A DNA stretch of 9,091 nucleotides from an uncultured Oscillospiraceae bacterium (lineage in GTDB: Bacteria > Bacillota > Clostridia > Oscillospirales > Oscillospiraceae). The position numbers and the translations under genes were made by a program. How positions within the stretch are numbered: position 1 is the stretch's first letter; each line of letters opens with the position of its first letter. Location of the stretch: NCBI GenBank assembly GCA_934569215.1, contig CAKTKF010000029.1, positions 1 through 9,091 on the forward strand, in the 5' to 3' direction. The notes under the pieces were generated by a model. That model was not told the origin of the DNA. It searched no databases and saw only the letters and a list, made by a program, of their open reading frames with translations. Below, piece by piece: positions 1 to 7,083 of the stretch.

Positions 1-7
1 CAAGTCT

Positions 8-74
8 CATATGAACTCCTTGCCCTTCGGGCAATTAAAATCTTTTCTAAAGATTTTAATTGGAGTTCAGTATG
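8..74. repeat. Nested inverted-repeat (cloverleaf-like) element
   Basis: The outer arms CATATGAACTCC (8-19) and GGAGTTC-A-G-TATG (62-74) are complementary over 12 bp with one bulged G at position 70. Inside are two further hairpins: TTGCCC/GGGCAA (20-25 with 29-34, loop TTC) and an AT-rich perfect stem AATTAAAATCTTT/AAAGATTTTAATT (33-45 with 49-61, loop TCT). Their bases at 33-34 compete. Almost every base is paired, so this is a designed-looking structure and not chance. It could be a dispersed palindromic repeat or MITE-like unit, a structured RNA 3' end, or a complex terminator of an upstream gene. I see no second copy in the window, so repeat status is inferred. Confidence 0.6.
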
Positions 75-90
75 AATCGCCGTCACCTCA

Positions 91-130
91 GCCGGGGCAG
101 GTCTATGACCTGCCCCGGCGATTTGTTTGT
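91..130 (+). terminator. GC-rich perfect hairpin, probable terminator of an upstream gene
   Basis: GCCGGGGCAGGTC (91-103) pairs perfectly over 13 bp with GACCTGCCCCGGC (107-119) around a TAT loop. It is followed by a moderately T-rich stretch, GATTTGTTTGT (120-130). The tail is interrupted by G, so termination may be imperfect. A + strand transcript entering from the left, outside the window, would end here. It sits 17 bp after the nested repeat at 8-74 and may belong to the same intergenic structure. Confidence 0.6.
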
Positions 131-304
131 ATACCATGCCGCTCCCGAAACCGGCGAAATGACCAACGTCAATTTATTAGGCTCTGGCAGAATCATTTTC
201 CCGTAAAAGTACCGAACGTGTTCCGGGGAAACGGTGCGTTGCTTGGCAAAAATAGCCTCTGTTTGGGCATTTTGACGGTTTTTTGGCGCGTGGCAGAAAA
301 ATAT
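131..304. other. Intergenic DNA without a recognisable gene; possible operator motifs
   Basis: This is the rest of the 385-base leader before the AraC-family gene. Open frames pass through it, but they have no ribosome site and resemble no known protein. The only patterns I see are short TGGCA-type words: TGGCAGAA at 185-192, TGGCAAA at 244-250 and TGGCAGAA again at 291-298. The last forms a TGGCA-N10-TGCCA dyad (291-310) overlapping the -35 element of the promoter at 305-333. These could be binding sites for the downstream AraC-type regulator, but the words are short and chance is not excluded. Confidence 0.3.
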
Positions 305-333
305 TTGCCATTTTTCTCTTTTTCCGGTATAAT
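305..333 (+). promoter_or_regulatory. Sigma-A-type promoter of the araC-like/antiporter unit
   Basis: A -35 element TTGCCA (305-310) is separated by 17 bp from a perfect -10 element TATAAT (328-333). Transcription would start near 340, giving a leader of about 46 nt before the regulator's start codon at 386. This makes the in-frame ATG at 341 an unlikely start, because it would lie at the very transcript end with no ribosome site. Confidence 0.75.
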
Positions 334-385
334 GATCTATATGTCGGCTTTCCTGCAAGCCATCTTTTTTCGGGGGTTGATTTCC

Positions 386-1537
386 ATGATCCGAAACCTG
401 AATCAGGTCACGTTCCGCTGCTTTGGCAGCGTTCCGTCCGAGCGCACCCAGACGGACAGGAATCTGTTCCGGGATGATGCTGCCGCCGTGCGGCTGTCGC
501 GGACGGAGGCGGTGGTCTACCGCGCCGCGTCGGAGACCCGGATCAGCTGCGGCATGGGCATGAGCGTCCTGTCCGCCAGCACAGACGGGGAAACCTACCA
601 GCGTTTCTATCTGGATAAGCCCGCCGTCGTCCGGAAAGGGATTTATTTTCTCCTGGAGCCGTTTCAGGGAGACGCCACGGTGATGATGTCCGCCCAGGAG
701 CCGCCGGAGGAGCTGGAACGCCATGCTCCCAGCAGCGCCCGGATGGATCATCAGCTGCGGGTGGAGGGCATTTACACCTTTTTCTATCAGGAGAAGGAAC
801 AGGGCTTCCTGTTTTCCGGGGAGTCCCACCCCATGACCGAGCTGACCTACGTGGATCAGGGCGCGCTGCACAGCGTGGTGGACGGGCAGGATCTTCTGCT
901 CAAGCAGGGGGACATCGTCCTCTACGGCCCGAATCAGTGGCACATGCAGTACGCCGACATCGGCGTTGCCCCCCGATTTGTGACCATTTCCTTTGACGTC
1001 AGCGGCGTTGACCTGGCTCCCCTGCTGAACCGGAAATTCTCCGCCCCCCAGAGCGTGGCGACGCTGCTGCAAAATATGCTGCGGGAACAGGAGTTTATGG
1101 ATGCCTACTCCAACGACATCATCCTCTATCAGCTGAATCTGCTGCTGCTCCAGCTCCAGCGGGAGGCCGCGTCCCCCAAGGCCGGGAAGCTGCAAACTTC
1201 CAACGCCGTTCACAGCGAAAACGAGATCATCCGTCAGGCACAGCAGTTTATCAGCGCTCACATCCGGGAAAAGCTGTCGGTGCCGCTGGTCGCCCGGCAG
1301 GTGGACGTCAGCCCCAGCTATCTCACGGCGCTGTTCCACAAGAACCTGCAAATTTCCCCCGGCGAATACATCCGCCGGATCAAGCTCCAGGAGAGCAAGC
1401 AGATGATCCGGGAAAACAACCTGAACTTTACGGAGATCGCTGCCCAGCTCCACTATTCCACAGTGCATCATTTCTCCCGGCAGTTTAAGGAGAAGTTCGG
1501 CATTACCCCCACAGAATACGCAAAATCTGTTCGTTGA
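386..1537 (+). CDS. AraC-family transcriptional regulator with N-terminal cupin-like sensor
   Basis: This is a 383-residue cytoplasmic DNA-binding regulator. The last ~103 residues (281-383) are a typical AraC double helix-turn-helix. The second half carries the family signature: a FTEIAAQLHYST stretch, then HHFSRQFKEKFGITPTEY. Residues about 151-191 form an AraC-type cupin, seen as the GALHSVVDGQDLLLKQGD run ending in a PNQWH motif. Residues 1-110 are an additional beta-rich segment that I cannot assign firmly; it faintly resembles another cupin-type fold and may be a second sensor module. I chose the ATG at 386 because GGGGG (372-376) precedes it at suitable distance and the promoter starts transcripts near 340. 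The frame is open much further upstream, but that part runs through the repeat and terminator. It lies 12 bp before the antiporter gene and is probably co-transcribed with it, so it may regulate it. The ligand is unknown. Confidence 0.9.
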   Translation: MIRNLNQVTFRCFGSVPSERTQTDRNLFRDDAAAVRLSRTEAVVYRAASETRISCGMGMSVLSASTDGETYQRFYLDKPAVVRKGIYFLLEPFQGDATVMMSAQEPPEELERHAPSSARMDHQLRVEGIYTFFYQEKEQGFLFSGESHPMTELTYVDQGALHSVVDGQDLLLKQGDIVLYGPNQWHMQYADIGVAPRFVTISFDVSGVDLAPLLNRKFSAPQSVATLLQNMLREQEFMDAYSNDIILYQLNLLLLQLQREAASPKAGKLQTSNAVHSENEIIRQAQQFISAHIREKLSVPLVARQVDVSPSYLTALFHKNLQISPGEYIRRIKLQESKQMIRENNLNFTEIAAQLHYSTVHHFSRQFKEKFGITPTEYAKSVR

Positions 1538-1549
1538 GAGGTTTGGAAT

Positions 1550-2857
1550 ATGAAAAAAGGGAATCCCATCGCGCTGCTGCCCATCGGCGTGTTTCTCGTG
1601 CTGTACCTTGGGCTGGGGCTGCTGTTTGAGTACGGTCTGCACATCCCCATGGGCTTTTACAACATCCCCATCGTCATCGCGTTTCTCGTGGCCATCTTAG
1701 TAGCCTGTCTTCAGAACCGGGCGGTTCCCTTTGAGGAAAAGCTTGTCATCATGGGGCAGGGCGTGGGGGATAAGAACATCATCACCATGCTGCTGATCTT
1801 CCTCACGGCAGGGGCGTTTGTCGGCGTGGTGGGGCGCAGCTCCGCCCAGAGCGTCGCCTACTTCATGCTCGACATCATCCCCGCCCGGTTTGCCGTGGCG
1901 GTGCTGTTTGTGGTCGCCTGCTTTGTCTCCACCGCTATGGGAACCTCCGTCGGCACCATCACCCTCATCATGCCCATCGCCCTGGAGGTCGCTCAGGCGT
2001 CCGGCTTTGACACGGCGCTGTGTACCGGAAGCGTCGTGGGCGGGGCGATGTTCGGCGACAATCTGTCCTTCATCTCCGACACCACCATTGCCGCCTGCAA
2101 CGGCCAGGGCTGCCCCATGAAGGACAAGTTCAAGGGCAATTTCTGGATTGCCCTGCCCGCGGCCATTGCCACGCTGGCACTGATTCTGCTTCTGACCATG
2201 GGGCATGATACCGCGCCCATTGACGAACACTATGATCTTCTTCAGATCATTCCCTACGTTCTGGTTCTGGCGGGAGGCGTCGCGGGGATCAACGTCTTTG
2301 TCGTTCTGCTGACGGGCATTGTTTCCGGCGCCGTCATCATGCTCCTGACCGGCCAGGTGGAGGCCACCGGTTTGCTTGCCAGCATGGGCAACGGCGCGGC
2401 GGGCATGTTTGAGACCAGCATGGTGGCCATTCTCGTGGCCGCGATGTGCGCCCTGATTCGGGTCTACGGCGGCTTTGACGCGCTGTTGCGCTTCATCCGG
2501 ACGGTCTTCCGGGGCAAAAAGGGCGGCCAGCTGGGCATGGGTCTGCTGGTAGGCGCCATGGACATCGCCACCGCCAACAACACCGTCGCCATCGTCATGG
2601 CAAACCCCATTGCCAAGGAAATGAGCGAGGATTACGGCATCTCCCCCTCCCGCACGGCCTGCCTTCTGGACACCTTCTCCTGCATTTTTCAGGGCATCAT
2701 CCCCTACGGCGCGCAGATGCTGGTGGCCATCTCGGCGGCGGCGGAAATGGGGTTCCCTTTGTCGGCGTTCTCCATCATGCGGTATCTGTTCTATCCGTAT
2801 CTGCTGCTGGTCAGCTCCCTGGTCGCAATTTTTCTGGTAAAGGGTAAGAAAGACTGA
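1550..2857 (+). CDS. NhaC-type Na+/H+ antiporter family membrane protein
   Basis: A 435-residue polytopic inner-membrane protein with about ten or eleven hydrophobic segments. It belongs to the NhaC/ion-antiporter family (COG1757 type). The diagnostic motif is GDNLSFISDTT at residues 169-179, matching the family's GD-x-SP-x-SDTT signature. The second repeat half carries AxxNNTVAI (342-348) and a late GIIPYGAQML motif, also typical. Members exchange Na+ for H+, or couple Na+/H+ to organic acids such as malate/lactate; the sequence does not decide the substrate. The start at 1550 is preceded by GAGAGG (1536-1541) at 8 nt, overlapping the regulator's stop codon. Position directly behind an AraC-type regulator suggests expression controlled by a specific signal, which would fit a substrate-linked exchanger as well as a housekeeping Na+/H+ antiporter. 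It is followed by a terminator and appears full length. Confidence 0.88.
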   Translation: MKKGNPIALLPIGVFLVLYLGLGLLFEYGLHIPMGFYNIPIVIAFLVAILVACLQNRAVPFEEKLVIMGQGVGDKNIITMLLIFLTAGAFVGVVGRSSAQSVAYFMLDIIPARFAVAVLFVVACFVSTAMGTSVGTITLIMPIALEVAQASGFDTALCTGSVVGGAMFGDNLSFISDTTIAACNGQGCPMKDKFKGNFWIALPAAIATLALILLLTMGHDTAPIDEHYDLLQIIPYVLVLAGGVAGINVFVVLLTGIVSGAVIMLLTGQVEATGLLASMGNGAAGMFETSMVAILVAAMCALIRVYGGFDALLRFIRTVFRGKKGGQLGMGLLVGAMDIATANNTVAIVMANPIAKEMSEDYGISPSRTACLLDTFSCIFQGIIPYGAQMLVAISAAAEMGFPLSAFSIMRYLFYPYLLLVSSLVAIFLVKGKKD

Positions 2858-2863
2858 TTTCCC

Positions 2864-2909
2864 GGCAGAAGCGTCGGCATTTGGCCGTGCTTCTGCCTTC
2901 TTGCGTCTT
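2864..2909 (+). terminator. Intrinsic terminator after the antiporter gene
   Basis: GGCAGAAGC (2864-2872) pairs with GCTTCTGCC (2889-2897). An inner CGGC/GCCG stem (2875-2878 with 2884-2887, loop ATTTG) extends the hairpin. A T-rich tail, TTCTTGCGTCTT, follows. It begins 7 bp after the antiporter stop codon and separates this unit from the promoter of the next one. Confidence 0.8.
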
Positions 2910-2914
2910 AAGGC

Positions 2915-2943
2915 TTGCGAAAGTGGGAATTCTGTACTATAAT
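2915..2943 (+). promoter_or_regulatory. Sigma-A-type promoter of the ymdB-yhaO-yhaN-like operon
   Basis: TTGCGA (2915-2920) and a perfect TATAAT (2938-2943) are 17 bp apart. The expected start near 2950 gives a short leader of about 25 nt before the ymdB-like start codon at 2975. The in-frame upstream ATGs at 2915 and 2942 lie inside the promoter and are therefore not starts. Confidence 0.8.
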
Positions 2944-2974
2944 GTATGTCTTAACTTTAAGTATGGAGGCAGCT

Positions 2975-3751
2975 ATGGACTTTCGGGTATTGGCGGTTGG
3001 CGATGTGGTAGGCAATCCGGGCTTGGAGCAGATCCGCCGGAATCTGCGGCAGATGAAGCGGCAGTATTACGCGGATTTCGCGGTGGTCAACGGGGAAAAC
3101 GCCGCCGTGGTGGGCATCACCCCCAACCAGGCGGACAGCATTCTGGACGCCGGGGCGGACATCATCACCATGGGCAACCACACCTGGAGCAAGCGGGAGA
3201 TTGTTCCCTACGTAGATGACTGCCCCTGGATCGTCCGTCCGGCCAATTATGCCCCCCAGGTTCCGGGACGGGGCTGGCAGGTCGTACAGACGGCGGCGGG
3301 AGACGTGGCCGTCATCGACCTCATCGGCCGGTGCAACATGGACTACGGCCCGGAAAATCCCTTCCTGATGGTGGACAAAATTCTGAAAGAAATCACCGCC
3401 AAGATCATTCTGGTGGAAATTCACGCGGAAGCCACCTCGGAAAAGCTGGCAATGGGCTACATGCTGGACGGGCGGGTCAGCGCCGTGTGGGGAACCCACA
3501 CCCACGTTCCCACGGCGGACGTCCGGGTACTGCCCAAGGGGACGGGCTACGTCACAGACCTGGGCATGACCGGCCCCCGGGACTCCGTTCTCGGTATCCG
3601 GCCGGAGCTGTCCATCGCCAAATTCCGGGGCAATCTGACAGAGCGCTACCGCTGGGCGGAGGGCGCGGCCAAGATCGAGGCCGTACTGTTCACCATCGAT
3701 TCGGAAACCGGAAAATGCCGCAAGGCAGAAAGGGTCGACAAATGGGACTGA
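2975..3751 (+). CDS. ymdB: YmdB/TIGR00282 family metallophosphoesterase
   Basis: A 258-residue cytoplasmic enzyme, close to the 264 residues of Bacillus subtilis YmdB, which hydrolyses 2',3'-cyclic nucleotides and influences biofilm and sporulation decisions. The di-metal site is complete: D10 in GDVVG, E41 and N42 in VNGENAA, N68 and H69 in MGNHTW, H150 in EIHAEATSEK, and H175/H177 in WGTHTHVPTAD. The family's downstream GYVTDLGMTGPRDSVLG stretch follows. Start 2975 has GGAGG at 2965-2969; the in-frame ATG at 2963 overlaps that ribosome site. It is the first gene of a three-gene operon and overlaps the next by 10 bp. In B. subtilis ymdB sits beside rny (RNase Y); here the partners are a YhaO/YhaN-like pair. 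Substrate specificity is inferred from family only. Confidence 0.92.
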   Translation: MDFRVLAVGDVVGNPGLEQIRRNLRQMKRQYYADFAVVNGENAAVVGITPNQADSILDAGADIITMGNHTWSKREIVPYVDDCPWIVRPANYAPQVPGRGWQVVQTAAGDVAVIDLIGRCNMDYGPENPFLMVDKILKEITAKIILVEIHAEATSEKLAMGYMLDGRVSAVWGTHTHVPTADVRVLPKGTGYVTDLGMTGPRDSVLGIRPELSIAKFRGNLTERYRWAEGAAKIEAVLFTIDSETGKCRKAERVDKWD

Positions 3752-4806
3752 AAATTCTACACAGCGCCGACTGGCACCTGGACTCCCCCTTCGCGGGCTT
3801 TACCGACGACCAGCGGGCGCTTTTACGGCAGGAGCAGCAGAGCATCCCCGGCAAAACTGCCCAGCTTTGCCGCCGGGAAAAGTGCGATCTTCTGCTCCTT
3901 GCGGGAGATATTTTTGACGGCGAACCCGCCCGGGAGACGGTGGAAGCCCTCAAAAAAGCATTGTCCGAGTGCGGCGCACGGGTCTTCATCACGCCGGGCA
4001 ATCACGATTTCTGCGCCCCCGGCTCCCTCTGGCTGGAAGAACGCTGGCCGGAGAATGTCCACGTGTTCACCGGCGGGCTGGAAGCCGTGACAATTCCCGA
4101 GCTGAACTGTCGGATTTACGGCGCGGGCTATCAAAGCATGGACAGCGCCCCTCTGCTGGAAAATTTCCATGCGGAGGGCAGCGAAAAATACTGCATCGCC
4201 GTCCTTCACGGCGACCCCACCCGCAAAGATTCCCCCTACTGCCCCATCACCGCCCAGCAGGTGCGGGACTCGGGGCTGCAATATCTGGCGCTGGGACATA
4301 TCCATAAAGCGGGGGCGTTCCACGCCGGTGGGACGCTGTGTGCCTGGCCTGGCTGCCCCATGGGGCGGGGCTGGGACGAGACCGGGGAAAAGGGCGTGTG
4401 CATCGTGACCGTGGAGGACAGCGCTTCCCTTCGGGCAGTGGCGCTGGACACCGTCCGCTTCCACGAGCTGAAAGCGGACATTTCCTCCGGTGCGGAGGCG
4501 GCGCTGGAAAAAATCCTGCCCCCCGCGGGAAGCCGGGACTTTTTCCGCATCACCCTCACGGGAAGCGGCGAAGCGGGTATTCCCGAGCTTTTGCAGCGCT
4601 TCTCCGCCATTCCCAATCTGACGCTGCGGGACGAAACCCTCCCGCCCCTGGACATCTGGGGCGACACCGACGCGGACACCCTGGAGGGCGTGTATTTCCG
4701 GCTGCTCCGGGAGGCCATGGAGGCCGACCCTGACAGTCGGGAGGAAATTCAGCTTGCGGCGGAAATTTCCCGGAAGCTGCTGGAAGGACGGGAGGTCACG
4801 CTGTGA
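3742..4806 (+). CDS. SbcD/YhaO-like metallophosphoesterase (putative DNA exonuclease)
   Basis: A 354-residue calcineurin-like phosphoesterase of the SbcD/Mre11/YhaO type, whose members pair with an SMC-like ATPase and cut DNA ends or hairpins. The metal-binding motifs appear in order: D10 and H12 in SADWHLDSPF, D56 in LLAGDIFDG, N87-H88-D89 in TPGNHDF, H156 in LHGDP, and H186/H188 in ALGHIHK. The remaining ~165 residues are a less conserved cap, likely the site of contact with the ATPase. Start 3742 overlaps the ymdB-like stop by 10 bp, with an AAAGGG ribosome site just before it; an in-frame open stretch further upstream runs antisense-frame through ymdB and has no family match. The next gene begins at the overlapping GTGA, so the two are translationally coupled, as expected for an SbcCD-like complex. 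It is somewhat shorter than B. subtilis YhaO (about 408). YhaO-like is my preferred call over SbcD because of the partner. Confidence 0.88.
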   Translation: MGLKILHSADWHLDSPFAGFTDDQRALLRQEQQSIPGKTAQLCRREKCDLLLLAGDIFDGEPARETVEALKKALSECGARVFITPGNHDFCAPGSLWLEERWPENVHVFTGGLEAVTIPELNCRIYGAGYQSMDSAPLLENFHAEGSEKYCIAVLHGDPTRKDSPYCPITAQQVRDSGLQYLALGHIHKAGAFHAGGTLCAWPGCPMGRGWDETGEKGVCIVTVEDSASLRAVALDTVRFHELKADISSGAEAALEKILPPAGSRDFFRITLTGSGEAGIPELLQRFSAIPNLTLRDETLPPLDIWGDTDADTLEGVYFRLLREAMEADPDSREEIQLAAEISRKLLEGREVTL

Positions 4807-6929
4807 AAATCTACAAAATGACGGCCACCTTCGGCAAGCTGGAACATGCGGAGCTGACCCTCCAGCCGGGTCTGAACATCCTCACCGCCCCCAACGAATG
4901 GGGCAAAAGCACCTGGTGCGCCTTTCTCGCGGCCATGCTCTACGGTCTGGACACCCGGGCAAAAACCACGAAAACCGCCCTCGCCGACAAGGAGCGCTAC
5001 GCCCCCTGGTCGGGCAACCCCATGGCCGGGCGCATTGACCTGAATTGGAACGGCCGGGACATCACCATCGAGCGCCGCACCAAGGGCAGAGTCCCCCTGG
5101 GTGAATTTAAGGCTTACGAAACCGATTCCGGACTGGCCGTCCCGGAGCTGACGGCGGCAAACTGCGGCCAGCAGCTGCTGGGCGTGGAGCAGACGGTGTT
5201 CCGCCGGGCGGGATTTATCCGTCAATCGGATTTGCCGGTGACCCAAGACGAAGCCCTCCGCCGCAGACTCAACGACCTCGTGACCACCGGCGACGAAAGC
5301 GGCGCGGGCGACCGGCTGGCAAAAAACCTCCGGGATCTGAAAAACCGCTGCCGCTACAACAAAAGCGGCCTCCTTCCCCAGCTGGAAGGCCAGCGGGATG
5401 CACTCCAGGACAAAATTGAGGAGCTGGACGCGCTGGACACCCAGGTGAAAAAGCTGAAAATGCGTCTGGACGACGTCAAAACCTGGCTTCAGCAGCTGAA
5501 CACCCATCAGGCCGCCCTGGACTATGCCGCCGCAGAGGCGGACGCCGGGCGGGTCGCCCAGGCGCGGGAAGCGCTGGAACAGGCGCAGGATTTGCTCGCC
5601 ATCCGGGAAGCCGCCTGCGAAAAGCTGCCCTCTCAGGAGGACGCGGAAAAGAAGCTCAAGGAGCTGCGCGGCTTCCGGGACGAGTGGAACGCCCTGCAAA
5701 TGGAAAATCAAATGCTCCCCCGCGCTCCCCTGCCCCCGGCTAAAAAGGACCCCTTCGCGGACATGGACGTAACAGCGGCCATGGAAATGGTCAACGCCGA
5801 CCGTCAGACCATGACCGGCCTGCGGGGCAGCAAAATGCCGATCCTGCTGCTGATCCTGGGCGCCATCGTCATGGCCGGAGCGATCGCGCTGCTGGTGATG
5901 GGAAATTACCTCCCGGCGGGCATTCTCGGCATGGTCTCCGTGCTTCTTCAGGCGCTCAGCCTCTTGGGAATGCAAAGGCTGAAAAAGCAGACCGAGGCAC
6001 TGGAAAAGAAATACGGCACCGCCGACCCCGCCCACTGGACGGACTCCCTGCGGGAATATGAGACCGCCCTGCGGGTGTACAACGCCGCCCAGAAGGAATA
6101 TCAGGACGCCCAGGGAGACGTGGAGGTACGCCTGATGGTTCTGCGCAAGCGCCGGGATTCCCTGTGCGGCGCCCAGGAGCCGGACGCAGTCATGGAATTC
6201 TGGCAGCAGATCACGAACAAATGGGAAGCCTACCACACCGCCCGGCGGGAAGCCCAGCGGGCGCAGAATCTGGTGGACACCCTCAGCGCCATGGCGAAGC
6301 CAGTTCGGCCCCCCGTGGGGGTGGATACCCTGACCCACTCCCCGGCGGACACGGCGCGGCTGCTGTCGGACTGCACCGAGGAGCAGCAGCGGCTGCAAAG
6401 CCGCATCAGCCAGTACAAGGGCCGGATGGAAGCCCTGGGCGACCGGGCGCTGCTGGAAACGCAGCTGTCCGCGGTCAACGCCCGTCTTGCCCAGCTGGAA
6501 AAGACCTACACCGCCCTGACCATCGCCCAGGAGACGCTGGCGCAGGCGCGGTCGGAATTGCAGCGGCGGTTCGCCCCCCGGATTTCCCAGCGGGCGCAAA
6601 GCTATCTTGCCGCCATGACCGGCGGGCGCTACCAGCGTCTTTCCATGGGCGAGGACTTTTCCCTCCAGGCCGGAGCCGGGGACGAGGAAACCCTCCACGA
6701 CGCCCTGTGGCGCAGCGACGGCACCATCGATCAGCTGTACCTCGCCCTCCGTCTGGCCGTGGCGGAGGAGCTGACCCCGGAGTCCCCGCTGATTCTGGAC
6801 GACGCGCTGGTGCGCTTCGACGATACCCGGATGCAGGCGGCGCTGGCTATTCTGGAGGACATGGCAAAGAAGCGTCAGGTCATTCTGTTCACCTGCCAGC
6901 AGCGGGAAGGAAATGCTGCAAATTCCTAA
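4803..6929 (+). CDS. SMC/Rad50-like AAA ATPase with transmembrane hairpin (YhaN-like)
   Basis: A 708-residue split-head ATPase. Near the N-terminus is a Walker A, APNEWGKST (29-37), with Ala in place of the usual first Gly, then a Q-loop region, FIRQSDLPV. Near the C-terminus are an ABC-type signature SDGTIDQLYLALRLA (638-652) and Walker B LILDDALVRFDD with D666/D667. The position expected for a switch histidine reads TCQQRE, with Q699. Between the heads are Leu/Glu/Gln/Arg-rich coiled coils (roughly 180-320 and 395-600) interrupted by two hydrophobic helices (about 346-365 and 370-392), starting MPILLLILGAIVMAG. There is no CxxC zinc hook. This matches the YhaN family, not SbcC, though at 708 residues it is shorter than B. 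subtilis YhaN (about 963). Start is GTG 4803, whose bases overlap the upstream stop (GTGA). It probably forms a membrane-tethered complex with the upstream phosphoesterase; its activity on DNA or RNA ends is inferred. Confidence 0.85.
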   Translation: MKIYKMTATFGKLEHAELTLQPGLNILTAPNEWGKSTWCAFLAAMLYGLDTRAKTTKTALADKERYAPWSGNPMAGRIDLNWNGRDITIERRTKGRVPLGEFKAYETDSGLAVPELTAANCGQQLLGVEQTVFRRAGFIRQSDLPVTQDEALRRRLNDLVTTGDESGAGDRLAKNLRDLKNRCRYNKSGLLPQLEGQRDALQDKIEELDALDTQVKKLKMRLDDVKTWLQQLNTHQAALDYAAAEADAGRVAQAREALEQAQDLLAIREAACEKLPSQEDAEKKLKELRGFRDEWNALQMENQMLPRAPLPPAKKDPFADMDVTAAMEMVNADRQTMTGLRGSKMPILLLILGAIVMAGAIALLVMGNYLPAGILGMVSVLLQALSLLGMQRLKKQTEALEKKYGTADPAHWTDSLREYETALRVYNAAQKEYQDAQGDVEVRLMVLRKRRDSLCGAQEPDAVMEFWQQITNKWEAYHTARREAQRAQNLVDTLSAMAKPVRPPVGVDTLTHSPADTARLLSDCTEEQQRLQSRISQYKGRMEALGDRALLETQLSAVNARLAQLEKTYTALTIAQETLAQARSELQRRFAPRISQRAQSYLAAMTGGRYQRLSMGEDFSLQAGAGDEETLHDALWRSDGTIDQLYLALRLAVAEELTPESPLILDDALVRFDDTRMQAALAILEDMAKKRQVILFTCQQREGNAANS

Positions 6930-6940
6930 ATATCGTTCTG

Positions 6941-6976
6941 AACAGCGGAGAAAGCGTGGCTTTCTCCGCTGTTTTT
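6941..6976 (+). terminator. Strong intrinsic terminator of the ymdB-yhaO-yhaN-like operon
   Basis: AACAGCGGAGAAAGC (6941-6955) is perfectly complementary over 15 bp to GCTTTCTCCGCTGTT (6959-6973) around a GTG loop, and runs into a five-T tract (6972-6976). It starts 11 bp after the ATPase stop codon and isolates the operon from the BlaI/M56 unit. Confidence 0.92.
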
Positions 6977-6999
6977 GCACATTCTCCCGTTACGAAAGA

Positions 7000-7028
7000 T
7001 TTCCAGAATTTCTTAATTTTGTTATAAA
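7000..7028 (+). promoter_or_regulatory. Possible secondary promoter upstream of the blaI-like gene
   Basis: TTTCCA (7000-7005) and TATAAA (7023-7028) are spaced by 17 bp in an AT-rich stretch. Both boxes are imperfect, and the stronger promoter at 7044-7072 lies just downstream, so this is a weak alternative. Confidence 0.25.
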
Positions 7029-7043
7029 TTGTAATTTCCCGTC

Positions 7044-7072
7044 TTGACAGGGGAGGTTGAATGTGTTAGACT
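7044..7072 (+). promoter_or_regulatory. Extended -10 promoter of the blaI-like/M56 unit
   Basis: A consensus -35 TTGACA (7044-7049) lies 17 bp before TAGACT (7067-7072), which is preceded by TG at 7064-7065, forming an extended -10. Transcription should begin near 7079, giving a leader of about 50 nt. The -10 box is itself part of a TGTTAGACT word that recurs almost exactly as TGTTAAACT at 7092-7100, consistent with autorepression by the BlaI-type product. Confidence 0.75.
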
Positions 7073-7083
7073 GCCAACGTAAG

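Noticed and set aside
11..385. Upstream extension of the AraC-type reading frame
   Set aside because: The frame is open but passes through the inverted repeats and the promoter; the start at 386 has a ribosome site and follows the predicted transcript start.
83..1642. A 519-codon open frame on the - strand across the AraC-type gene
   Set aside because: Shadow of the regulator in a GC-rich genome; it also runs through the hairpin at 91-119 and the P1 promoter.
3331..3741. Upstream extension of the SbcD-like reading frame within the ymdB-like gene
   Set aside because: That part translates a different frame of ymdB, has low-complexity composition, and the SbcD-type N-terminus (ILHSADWHLDSPF) begins right after the ATG at 3742.
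4749..6980. A 743-codon open frame on the - strand across the ATPase gene
   Set aside because: It is antisense to a gene with clear Walker motifs, is rich in Gly/Arg/His/Gln as expected of a GC-rich shadow frame, has no ribosome site and resembles no family.
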